From assembly GCA_932521035.1 (NCBI GenBank), contig OW051495.1, positions 930,001-994,000 on the forward strand: a DNA stretch of 64,000 nucleotides, in the 5' to 3' direction. Position 1 is the stretch's first letter. Every line of letters starts with the position of its first letter. Positions 35,232-47,400 of the stretch are shown in pieces. Source of the stretch: Oscheius dolichura. Taxonomy: Eukaryota; Nematoda; Chromadorea; Rhabditida; Rhabditidae. Below the pieces are notes generated by a model. The model saw only the letters and a list, made by a program, of their open reading frames with translations. It did not search any database and had not been told where the DNA came from. The position numbers and the translations under genes are program-made.

Positions 35232-37635
35232 TATTCAATTTCACAACTTTTTTTTTGATGTTTTGAGGGAGCAATTTAGGTTATGGCGCATAACTAATGC
35301 AATACGCTACTAGGTTATTGTGCAAATATTTGATGAGATAGTCAGTTTCTAAAAGAAATCCCACGACATTTTCTGTGCCAGACCTTTGATTTTTTCCCCT
35401 TTTCATTCAAGATTACTGTAAAATATACAACTTTACTCTATGGGTCCCGTAGCGGAGTCGCGCGCAGTCTTTTAGCCATGGAATTTCCGGTGGAAATAGA
35501 CTATAAGAGGACTTGGAATCCACTCCAAGTTTCGCTCTTTTCTATGATTTTTCCTGGTGGGTTTTCAGTTTTCTAGGAAGTTTCCTTTGCTAAACACGTG
35601 ATATTAACTGTCATAAGGCAGTTGGTGAATTTAATTAAGCGGTAAAACGATAGAAAGTCGATAAAAACTTTTATTCTTAAAATTCACGGATCAACGACAT
35701 CAGCTATAGCTTGGGCAATTTAAACGAGTGGTAGAACATTTAAAAAGACAAGAAAATAATAGAATGAAGGAGAAGAAAATGAAGAGAAAGAGAAAGAGGC
35801 GCCCCCGCTTCTCCCGGCGGAATGAATGAACCAACAAGGGGGGAACGAAGGCACACGGCTGTGATTCACCAATCACAATATAACGATTTCTGTTAATTTT
35901 AGTAATTTGTATTACGAACTTTCGTTTATTATGAATTCTCCCCTGCTTAGAGTTTTCTAAGAGCTTTGAAACACCAAATCATCGCTGAAATCGGGAAGGA
36001 AGCACTCGAAATTTGGAAAATGGACGATTTGGTCGGTTCCGTCTAGTTTTTCACCATTTTTACTCATTTATCGCTTTTCCAAAACAATTTTTTGATCAGT
36101 TTTACAGCTAAACAACGATGAAAATTATAGAAAATCCCTGAAAACTGGGAGAATATGAATTCAGAAGGCAGTAGCTCTTGGAATAGGAATAGAGGAAAAA
36201 GTTGCGACCTGGAGCTTATGAAGGACCTTCGCTACGGTAAAAATCCCAAATTCCAGTAAGTAAAGACGGCAGAAAACCACATTTTGTGATTTACAACTGC
36301 GTGAAAAAGAAAATACAAGAAGAAATTGTTTAGTATCGAAGTCGGGCACGAAGATTCCCGTCGTTTATTATCACTATAGGGTCTATCGTGAGAAGGAGAG
36401 GCGTCGTCTCTCCGCGACAGAGATCATTCCATGTTTCAGCTTGCCTATTTCTTCTTTTGTCTTGTTTCAAACCAGCTGGTACGACAACATTTCGGTAAAC
36501 TGCTAATTTTTGAATAAATTTACCTGTTACTTTTCACTGAAAAACCAAAAATATTGATAGGAGGTCCCGTTTATTCGAGAATTTTTGCTATCTATCTCCC
36601 CTTATTAAAGCGCTATGGTGTTTGTCTGTCTGTCTGTTTGTTTGTTTGTCTGTCCGATGGGAAAGTGTCCGACGGTAAAGGGATAAAAAATTTCTTAATC
36701 CCGGGGGCCGCCTCAGGCGGTCGTCGGCGGAAGAGCGGAAAGGTCGCCACAAGTCGACGCGGATAACTTCGACAGACAGACGACCGCCGTAGGCTGCCGA
36801 AGACCCGCTGGTATTGAATGAAAGTGTGAATGACGGTTTGTTAGAGATTTATGGTTGAAATGATACATTTTTTTTCATAACCAGTTTCTCAGTTCACCAG
36901 AACGCCCCCTTCCTTGGTAGACGAACTTTCCCCTCCAAAATAAAGCTTCCTGGCGGTTCTAACAAATAATTCCTGCTACATTTTATAGAGAATACTCAGC
37001 TGATTACGGAGCTGTCAAAATCTTCAGAAGAAATGAATAAGAGCGAGCCGTGACAACGCTTTGAAGGTTGACGATTATCCCCATTTGAATTGCCATGATT
37101 GATCGAAAAAAAAGGGGTATCTGGCACCTAAAAACCCCGATTTTCAAAAAAGTGATACACCTATCTTGTAGAAAATTGTTTTCTCTATCTGCTGCTATAA
37201 ACATTATTGGAATATTCAGTTTTATCGGGGAGCTGTAGCTAACAGAAGGCGCGAAAGTCCAGCTTCCGGGAACTCTTGGTCATTTCGGTTCAATAAAATC
37301 AATTTTATCAAAATCCGCCCAGGTAATTTTGTACAGAATTTTCTGGAGAATACGGTAGTATAGAAATATTATTGAAAAACTATTTTTTTTGCGTTTCGCG
37401 AAGGAACATCATTGGCGCCATTCTTATTCTGATAAGAAGACGCCTTGAAAATGTCTAAAAACTGTAAAATCTAGTAAAACTCTATTTCTTTATTTCAGCA
37501 CCCTTCTTGTCTTCATTTTCTTTTCTTACATACATACAACATAAAAAGAACAGATAGTATAGACATATTGCACAGGGTATACACATCGGTAGGTTGACCC
37601 GTTCCTTCTTCTTCCTTCTCTCTCCCTCTTCGGCT
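35232..37635. other. intergenic, no gene recognised
   Basis: No exon chain found on either strand. It contains a GTCT/GTTT microsatellite at about 36618-36655 and an imperfect GC-rich hairpin (CGGTCGTCGGCGG versus CGACCGCCGTAGG) at 36716-36800. No family A, B or SINE copy seen. Confidence 0.5.
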
Positions 37636-40600
37636 CTATTTCCCGGTGGTAGTAACAGTCGCGACAGCCGCTGGAGGGGGTCCTCCCCCTCCAGGTCCTC
37701 TCTTCTGTATCCATTTTATATAGACGTTGTTATATTCTGTGCTATGGTGGCGCATTAAATGCCGCATGAAGTTAGAAGAACATGGAGATTTGACCACTCC
37801 GGCACAGATGGCACACTGGGCATTGCCATCCTGCGTTCGTTTGAAGTATTCCCAGACGGGGTGTTCCGTTTTTCTGAAAAAAATATATTCAATCACGTAT
37901 TTTGAATAACTTGATAATTTCTAATTATTTACGGTAGCAATAGAACATAAAAAACTGGGAAAATAATCAAATTCGATGATAAATGCGCTTTTTTGTGAAA
38001 ATACGCCAGTTTTGCGGTTTTACAGTGCATTTCGTTTATAATTTTTGGCATACTGTAATTGGTAGATTGAGGATAATTCCCCGAAAAAGAGCAAAACTGT
38101 CTTTCCCCGAAAAATGCGCTTTACTGACCCCGTCTCTCGAATTTTATGGAGTACGGTACCTGTTTCTCTTCATGTAAGGCTTTTCCGGTCCTCCACCGCC
38201 ACCAGAAGAGGAAGAAGAGCTCGTAGACGCCCAAGATTGACTATTTCCATGGGTAATGATGACTCCTGAAAAGATAAAAATGACTCAAATGATCACTTCT
38301 CTTTCGTATAGACACATTACATCAATCTCAATCAGGATGTCTAATTATCTGTTCTCAGCGAAACTTTAGCTTTTCGCATCAAGAGGACGCTTTCGGAAGA
38401 AGACCGCCTTCAAGTTTCAAATCCGGCGCCTGTTACCGTAAGAAAAATAATTGTTGTTTCGCATTTCTAGGAGACGCTTTTTTTGAAAAAAGAAATCAAA
38501 TACAAAAAACATACAAGGAAAAATATAACCTATGGAAAACATAAAAAATTCGAAAGAAGAGCGCCACCTACCATTGCTGCGAGTGTCGATGGTCGTTTCC
38601 AGCGGCTGCCCGGTGTGCCACTGATTCCACGGCTGTCTACTCCAGATGCTCGAGTCCTGTAGCTGAAACGGGTCTCTATTCCCATCGGCCGCTCGATGGG
38701 GATCACCTACCGCCCGTTCGTAGGATGTTTGCGGGTAGACAGACAGCTCGGCGTCTGCCGGCGACGTGCTATAAATATCCGGATAGGGCTCTGTCTTGAC
38801 ATAGTTATTCGGTAAAATATGGGCAATTTCAGACGAGTTCGGCAGCATTGGGCCTTTCGAGGACCTAGAAATCACACGTTCTTTTTTTCAGAAATTAGCA
38901 ATTTTTCCGAAATATGTGTAGCGAACAGTTTTCCCTTTATCGCACCCATAAAACACGAAAAAAATCATCCTAAAAATTAATTTCTACCCTGCTAAAAGTT
39001 GAGATTTTTGTGTTTCAAATTGGCTATATAATCTGGACAGTGCATATAGTTGGTGAGCCCTCAATTGACGGGGATTCTGTACATTTTGATAATCATAAGA
39101 CCAAACATTAGACCGAGAGCTGAATGTAAAAAGAAATAATGCTCTTGAACCCGATAAATATCGAAAAGGGAGCCCAAAGCATCATTGAAAGTTTTCAGAG
39201 GGAATAGAAGGGTGCGCGGTCCAGGATGAAGCCCCCGTTGCCCGTTACAAATCCTAATCTCGAGATAAAATAGACTGTTGGACTATGAACTATCATATCG
39301 TAAAACCTCCAATAAAACTATCCGTAAGCGCGCTCTGTAAATCTGTTCTATCGCCATCGTCAAAAACACCATTGTAGCCGCGTTTTATGATTTTTTCTTG
39401 TATTAGTATGATCTTTAGACCTTAGATGTTGCACTACAGAAGGAAAAATAGAAGAAACCCCATAAAGAACAGAGTAGTTGACTCTCAAAGTCGGTTACAT
39501 ATAGCAGTTTAACAGAGCGCGCTTACGGAGGGGAAGGGAGTTGTATTACATTTTTTACAGGAGCAATCATTAGACCGAGAGCTGAATGTAAATGAAATAG
39601 TGTTCTTGAATCCTAGAAATATCGAAAAGGTTCAGTATATCAGAAACCGGGATAAAAAGGGATTTCTTATAGTCTCATTGAAACATTTCCTCTTTTTTAT
39701 TTATAAAATTTACCTGTATTGTCGAATTTGTATGATGAGATGCTGATAGTCGTGTTGGTGATGCCGTTCCAGATGTTTGGTCATGTTCGTGGCACAGGCT
39801 GACTTGACTACCTAAAGTTCTATCTTTTCTCTATTTTATTTCCAATTGAAAATCTGTTTTCCGCCCCCTTGGCCCGCTATTTCCCACGCACTATCAGCCG
39901 GTAAAATCGCCCATTTTCATTGACCTAAAAAAGGGCGATGAAAGCACTCGGACGGGCAAATCAAGGAAAGGGGGCAGTGGAGAGAAAACGGTCAGTTGGT
40001 TAGGAATTGACAGGGAGAAAGGGAAAGCAAGACAATTTTAATGGTTTCTGAACAGAAATAGCCGGAGACTAGAAATTTCATTAGAAAACTACCTAGAAAG
40101 TGCCAGATCTTGTTAGGATTGTTTTTGTTTGTCAATATCGACTTTTGGTGAAATTAGGGATTTCTTGGTTTTTTCATGTTCCGGTTCGAATTGAAAACAA
40201 ATGAAGCCGTGGAAAATTGGTCGGCTCGTCCTGTGTTTTAAACTTGTTTAGAGAATAGAACGTTTTCCAGGTCCACAACTGGCTGGAACCCACACCACCA
40301 CTCAAAATGGTTTCCAGATAAGGTTTGGCTCATTTTTTCGTTCCAATCTAGCTGCATTTTGAAGTACCAACCTGTTTAGCGAGTGAAGATTGATGTCTCC
40401 TTATTTTAAAGGTTTTGGATAGCATAGAAAAGGAAATGAAGTTATGAAAACGTTGCGTTGTCTGCCACATTCTCAATAAAAATTTCTTCTTGCCAGCTGT
40501 TTTTGCAGCAGTTTCTTTCTAGTTTTACATTTGTTGAAGTCACAGTCGGGTAAATTTGGATGTGAGGAAGATCTATGGTTCTGTTTTGACCAGGATCTCG

Positions 40601-43600
40601 CTTATAGAGTTACCGAGAAACATCAGAAAAGGAAACGAGAGCAAAACGAATATTTCCAGCTTTTTTGATGCTTCGAGTCGGCTAGAAAGCGAAATAAAGT
40701 TATGAGAAATCCATTGAAACGTTTGCCGAAGTTATCCCCTATTTTTCCCTGATTTTTTCACCCCAAAACCAACCTTACTACACAGCTTACAGCGTACATT
40801 TTGATCATCCAGTCGAAAAAAATAATTCCAGCATGGATTTTCCGTTGGTCGGCCTCTTTTGACCGGGGTGCTGTCACCATTCGAGCTTTTTTCGTCTTTT
40901 TCCGTTTCTTCGTCTACTTTTATCTCTTCCTGAACCAATATTTCTCATTTTTCGCCGATACTCAACCCACCTTATGATAAAGCCTCGGCTCGGAGTCGAA
41001 GGTCTTCTCCGGCGATTGAATCTCCGAGTATTCGTATTTGACCGTCTCATATTTCGGGACTGAAGAGAGGTCCGGACAGCCGACAGTCAGCTGAAAAAAA
41101 GAGAAGAATAATTCGATGAATAAGATCAGGTGACGTCAAAGTCTTGTTCTAGCAGAACGGGGAGGAAAAAAAGGGCGCGGAACGGGTCCTCCCCTAACAA
41201 GGAAGTGGGTATTTGGGAGGAGGAATTCACCCTTTTCCTTGCTTCGCTAGGGGGATTTGTACTTATTTCGAGACTAGAAAACAATGAATTGTCCTCTTAC
41301 GCTGGTTTAGGCTAAAAATCACCATCAAAGAAAGACGGCGCCCGCACCTGTACAATCTCGGCAGGTGAAAAATATGGCATATTTTCGTCCTCGGAATAAA
41401 AGGCGCGCTCCTGACGAGATCTTACGGGTGCGGGGGCAGGATCACCAGAGTCTAACATGTGGAAAACTCGCCCATTTTTAGTGTGTTTCTCAAATTTTTT
41501 AGTTTCTTTTGTGTTATACTCGGAGGATTTCTACTCCTTCTAGGAGAAAACGTCAATTTGACTCCACTAACAAGGGGCCGTGTTTCACTTCCAATGTAAT
41601 CATTATTAAGTAGCCTCAGCAGTCAAACGCTGAAAAATACGACTACCGTATGTAAAATTCATGGGTCTGCCGAGATTTTACGGGTGCCCTGGAATAATTC
41701 TCCGGGATCTGACAACGCCCAAGTCTTCTTTCCGGTTTTTTATTAAGGTTTACAAGCTTCCAACGGATATGCCAGGTATTTTCGGGCTATTTAGGTCCTA
41801 GCCTTCTTACGGTAATGAAGAAATGACCCACCTCCGTTTCATAAGCCGTTGTGCCATCCAGCGTGCGCAAATCTTGATACGGTAGCCAGGAACACCCGCC
41901 AGTGATATCGCTGAGACCTACGGTCAACAGGGGCTGGCCGAGGGTATTTCCCATCATGGCTGACGAATACGGATTGACCAGCAGGGGATAGCTCGGATCC
42001 GCACTGTCACAATTCATTATTTTCTGAAAATGGAGAGATTATTAGTTTGAAGAGGATGAGGCAGTTTTTTAAGGTTTACATGTTCTGGATACCGTATATA
42101 TAGTAAGGAATCAGGGGGCAATAATATGTAGCATCTTTGCTTTGAAAATTATGAAAAAATTTGGAATATGACGGACTATTGTTCCAATAAAGTGTTTTGC
42201 CAATTGCCCTTGAAGCATGAAGTTCCTATTTTTTTGATCGTAGAATGATAATAAACGGTTTTTCTAGTTGGTAAATTATAAAACAGCTGGGTAAAACTGT
42301 TGAAATAGTACACAATGATCAATAATCGCTCCTAAACATCATTTTCGAACTTTAAAGGCTCCACAAAACATTTTTCCATTTGATTCTCTAAGTAAGCGGC
42401 TCCAAATTCGAAAAACTTTATAACGGCTGGATAAAGCAATCAAAATGGAACTAAAATACTAGCAGTTGGAAATTTCTAGCTTTCTAGGTGACTTGAAACA
42501 TGAATTTCTCAATTATTCCATTTCAATGCCGATTGAACATTTTCCCAGTTCAGAAGACTATAAAACTCTCGCGTAAAACAGTTGAAAATTAGTGGAAAAT
42601 GCCGGGAAACTGCTTCCAAACGACAGTTTCTTGGTGTGAAGCTTCAAAACGGGAGTTCTATTTTGTTTCAAGTTGAAACTTTCAAAGGATAACTCCCTCT
42701 AAAGTTAGAAAAGTATAAAAAAGTATAAAATGGCTAGGTAAAACAGTTCAAAATCTAACTGATCCGTTTTCACTTCATTTTCCGAATTTGAAGCTTTCTC
42801 GAAACAAAATTCCTTGATTTTTCTGATTTGAACAACAAATGGTTTTTTAGAGGCAGAAAAACATAAAACGGCTCGGTGTAACAAAAAATGTAAAATTATC
42901 GAAATTTGACAGAAAGCTATTCTTTCACTTTTGAGAATGACTTGCAACTGAGTTGAACATTCCCCAAAGTCAAAAAACCCATATAACGGTCGTGTAAAAC
43001 AGTTCAAAATTAGCCCCCTACAGGGATAAAATGTGAATAAGAGACGAAGAAGAACCTCGCAATCCGCGGATGTCGCGGCGATTGCCGCCGATGGCGACGC
43101 CGAAGCCGACACGCCCACACTACCGGCAGCAGCAGCCGCAGCAGCAGTAGCCACAGTAGCCACAACTCCTCTCCCGGCCAGCCAGGCTTTCCTCATCTCG
43201 TGAGCAGTCAGGGGATGATGTCTGAAATGGGTTATCTTCTGCTTTTTGGAGGGCGAATTGGACGGGAGAAGCTGCGGAAAATCGAGTTTCCGGAGGCGGG
43301 AATAGAGCAGTTTTAGTTTTTTTTGCGCGAAAGATATCATCAAGGAGCGTATTCAGCTGGCTGAAGACTCGTCAGGAGGGAAATTTATAGCAGTTATAGT
43401 GAGTTTTCTTGAAGCAGTAAAGAATTTCTGTGCCCCCTGTTGTTATTCTATGGAATAAGTTGACCGTAAAACATAGAAAAATTCAATAATTCGATTCCGA
43501 TTCGAATAACAAGCCTTATTTCCATTTATTGCTGCTTTCGGAATTTTACACTACATCGATCAAGCAGAATTGTCAAAATTCAGCAGGATCCGAATAAATG

Positions 43601-44459
43601 AAGACTGTAAAACTGAAGAACGTCAGAAATTTTTGAATTTCACTGTTTTTAGAAAAGGACCAGAGAAAAGTGGGCGGTAATTCATGCGCCTTCGGACCCC
43701 TAACACGAAAAACAGTTCAAATAACTTCTTGAGAAAGCTTTTAGACGGTTGGAAGATTGAAAGGACTAATTTGAAGGAAGGTAACCCTTGAATAAGAAGA
43801 GGAATAACTAAATTGCCCGCAGGACTATAAGCGAGTTAGAGGTCTTTACAGTGATTTTGAACGGATAGCGAAGGAGCTGGATAAAAAGTTGGTGAAAGTG
43901 GAAAATTGCCTAACATTGGAGAGAAGAATAAGAGCAACAACGAAAGGTAAGAAGTGGTAACGAAAACGTAAGAAAATGGGGGAGGAAATAAAGGTAGTTC
44001 AAATGACGCCTTGTAAACGGCGTACAGTTGGATGGATCAACGTGGCAGCTTTCAGGGATGATCCCTTCGTGAGTTTGAACAATTGGAACACAAACAAAAG
44101 TAACCCATGCTTGCAAAGGGTCCTGCTAAGTGAGGAGCACCTCTTTGAAATCATTTTGTAAGAGCAGCGAAACGTCGGAAGATTTTAGTTCGAGTATTCG
44201 CGAGTCATAAACTAAATTATGGCTCCTTCCAATCATTTTTGAAGGGATAACGAAGTATTAAAAATTTCCTTCAAAAATTTCACATATTACTTCGCATAAA
44301 ATCTTACTTGCCAATGTGTCGAGCTAAATTAGTAGAACAGGCTGATCGAACGGTCACTCTACAGAGCAGGCAAATGGCGTTGCTTCGATCCAGTCGGGTG
44401 AAATATTCCCAAGCCGGATGTTTTGATCTACTCGGCGGATTGTCACCTTCCTCAGCTTT
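37636..44459 (-). CDS. triple BED-type zinc-finger protein (start not found)
   Basis: Nine exons join in phase: 44459-44308, 43221-43056, 42023-41832, 41090-40971, 40929-40774, 39811-39714, 38864-38572, 38265-38160, 37873-37636 (about 507 codons). Three BED fingers are visible: HPAWEYFTRLDRSNAICLLC with NLARHIGKHH; NPCWNYFFRLDDQNVRCKLC with NMTKHLERHH; HPVWEYFKRTQDGNAQCAIC with NFMRHLMRHH. An Ala-rich stretch follows finger one; acidic and Ser-rich linkers separate the rest; the end is Gly/Pro-rich (GPGGGGPPP). BED fingers bind DNA in chromatin proteins and in domesticated hAT transposases; no transposase domain is seen, so a transcription regulator is likely. The first exon and start codon lie to the right of 44459 and were not identified. 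Confidence 0.85.
37983..38130. repeat. family B inverted-repeat element, copy 2
   Basis: AATGCGCTTTTTTGTG at the left and AAAAATGCGCTTTACTGACC at the right, with TTTGGCATACTGTAATTGGT inside, identical to copy 3. In a BED-gene intron (37874-38159). Confidence 0.75.
39095..39625. repeat. flanking duplication around a family C palindrome
   Basis: A roughly 60-bp segment (ATTAGACCGAGAGCTGAATG) occurs at 39109 and 39568. Between them, 39310-39540, is an element with TCCGTAAGCGCGCTCTGT on the left and ACAGAGCGCGCTTACGGA on the right. In BED-gene intron 38865-39713. Confidence 0.75.
41342..41433. repeat. family A hairpin element, copy 7
   Basis: GCACCTGTACAATCTCGGCA ... GACGAGATCTTACGGGTGC in BED-gene intron 41091-41831. 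Confidence 0.85.
41667..41687. repeat. family A end, copy 8 (half)
   Basis: Only the right end CTGCCGAGATTTTACGGGTG is recognisable, in the same BED-gene intron as copy 7. Confidence 0.7.
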
Positions 44460-47400
44460 CTAAAATCATTTTTTTATTCTTATAAGACTACTGTAACCTC
44501 TAGCAGACTAGCCATAAATTTGGCGGCTTCTAGGAGATTTCGTGGCAGGACCGGGATAAATGAGAAGCCGGGCATTTTCGTATAATATTAGCCTGAAAAC
44601 TGAAATTTTAGATGGAATTCAATAGTAAAATTGACTCCAAAACATGGAAAAAGGATTGAAAAAAATGAAGGAAAACTCACCTTTTTAGGGATTTTTCACC
44701 GAAAAATTCAAATATTTCAAGGGTAGAATATTATTAGGGAATTTCTGGAGAGTCTAGTTCGTTGCTGACATTATGCTTTGGTAGAAAAGAGTAGAAATAG
44801 TCTCTATCTATGGACGGCATTGAAAGGGGGGAAGAGAACAGCCGAAAGAGAGGCAGAGAGAGAGTAAAGTCGACTAGTTGAAGGTCGTAGTAGTTGGACC
44901 ATGGGGGCAGAAGAGATCGGGGGGAGAGGGCAGGCTCTCTCCCAGTTTCCCCCCTTCCCTTCTCTCCCAGTCTGTGTATCGAGTACACGAATAACAGTTC
45001 GGTCTAGCCGCTACGAAGTACGATGGCAACCGCCGATTCGAAATTACAGTCCAGGGACCCCCGGCGGTGGCGAGAGGTGGTGAGCACTTCTTTCCTTATC
45101 TTCCCTTCCCCTTTTCTGGCTTTATTTCCAGCATAAATTTTAATTTAAAAGTTTTTAACCACTCTATAGCATAATGAGCGTCCAGGCAGGCTTATAAATA
45201 GGTGCCAAAACGAAAAAAAGCGAATACCGTATCCCCGCAACCATCTGTAAGCGCGCTCTATTGAAATCTTCCATTTTCAACCACCGACCAATCATTTTCT
45301 TTACCGTTTTTATTGAGACAAGCACAGTGTGTGTGGTAAGTAAACAATGAAAAATTGGTTAAAACTAGGAACCAAAACATTAGGAAATCTCGAAAGCTGT
45401 TCTAATGTAAAGTAAATTGTGGTTAGAGCGCGCTGAAGAAGAAAAAACCGACTTTATCAGGCGGGAATACGGTAATTTCCTAATTTAGAGTAGTGTTGTA
45501 ATCGAAAAATGTTCTAGTTTAGCTATAAAAAATGGTTATAAAACGCAAAATAATACGCGGAGATGCGTCGAAGTCTAAAATCAACAAAAAGTCCTACTTT
45601 ATCAGCCCGATAATGATTTCAACACTATACAAAGGCTAGCTACCCTTATGAACCTTTCCCAAAACCTAAATAATAAAGATAAACATTCAAATGTTCCTGA
45701 AACACTAGTTAGTCTCTAACTGAGGCTTGATTATGATTTTTCTGGCAATTGATCCTTTACCTCCTTTCCTCCTCTCCTTATCTGGCTAAAAATTGGTCAA
45801 GGCCAAGCGCTCGGAGAGCTCAAGCGAATGGAGAAAGAAAACCTTCAAAACGCGAAGCGATAATCAAATGCAAGTCACCGTTATAAACTGTTCTTGCAAC
45901 ATGAAACCCGTGTGTGTGATGGAATAGAGTAGATAGCAAAGTTTCCGTTATGACCAACTGCCGAACCATGTAAAAGAGTAAAATCTAAAATGCTCCCGGA
46001 GTACTAGTTAGTCTCTTGCTGGCTCCTAATACCCCCCTCATAAATTAATAAATTATCAATTGTTCTAACTAGTCTAGATAAGAGGTTAGCAAGTATTGAA
46101 CCATTCTTACCGCTTGGATGACTCTCGATCCTCCAGTATTCGTTTTTCTCTCATTTTCACCCAGAAATACGGGGAAAAACGGAAAATGTGCTCTTCGCTT
46201 CCACTTCCATCCAGTTACGAAAAGGTATGAATACATTTTTTTTAAATGTTCCTGGCCGTCTAGTTATTCAATCTCCCATGGAACATTGCACTAGATAAGT
46301 CTCCATTCTCTTCTTCTCCCTCAACAGAAAAAAGGCCAAATCTCTCTCTCTCTCTTCCAAAAGTGAAAGTCTCTTTCTCTCTCCGGGGTACTCGGCTAGC
46401 GCTGTTTTACACACCTTTAGTTGGCCTCTAAAACAATGTCCGCCGCCAAGCGCTCTCGCCCTTTTCTCGGTCAAATTAGGTCATTGAGAAAAACTCTCGC
46501 TTATCGGGATGGGAAGCGTCTCTTGAAACAATGGCTGTGTCGTTTTTAGGGGGTGGACAAGACAAGCTACCGTAATCCCTAGTGGAAGATAAAGAAACAT
46601 CTGGTTTCCTAGGTTGCGCCGGTTGGGATGGACAGGTATCTGGGCCCTATTTTTGGAGGGGATTCCTCAAGGATCCAGGGAGGCAGTTAAGCGAAGATGA
46701 TAAACGACTATGACCTCATCACCCATCTCCCCGCTTTCTCAGCTGAACTGTCCGGTCATAATGGGCCTCGGGAATGAGGGGGCTCTCTCTCTCTCTCTCT
46801 TCCTGTCCGACTATCCTTGATCAGCAGCCACCCCCGGTAAGAAGTGCATTTCGATCCGAGTTCGATAGCCAACACGACACAACCCGCTACCCGATCGCCC
46901 TCTCTAACTAACCGGGGGACTGATGCAAAAGACCCGGGGCAATAGAAAAAGAGAAGACTGGGGAAGGAATGGCAGAAGCAGGAAATGCTAATGTTTCAAG
47001 AAGCCTAGAAATAATGGCGTGAATAGCTTTAATATTCGGTACAATTTTGGTATAAAGAAGGTACAATAAAATAGAGAAATTACTGCTCCAGAAACGATAA
47101 TGTGAGAAAACGTTGTTCCACGGCAAACATAATGGGGCACGTTGAGAATTATAAAATTTAGCGTAATCTTGATCATGAATATGGTGAAGGTTCACAAGGA
47201 AATACCCGAAAGGATTAAGATATTGGGAACTGAGGGAATAAAAATATTGAAGAAGGCTGAGCGAAACCTCGGAATTATTGCACTGGGAACTGAACAGTAT
47301 GGAAAGAAATGAGTTCCAATGTCAAATGCTAAGGTTTCAGGAAGGTTATTAGATGGAAATGGGGATAGTATTCGTAGTATTCAATGAAAACATCGCTACA

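Noticed and set aside
42705-43343. 212-codon minus-strand open frame as one exon
   Set aside because: Only 43221-43056 is used: it has a clean acceptor and donor and joins the first BED finger in phase; the rest reads like intron.
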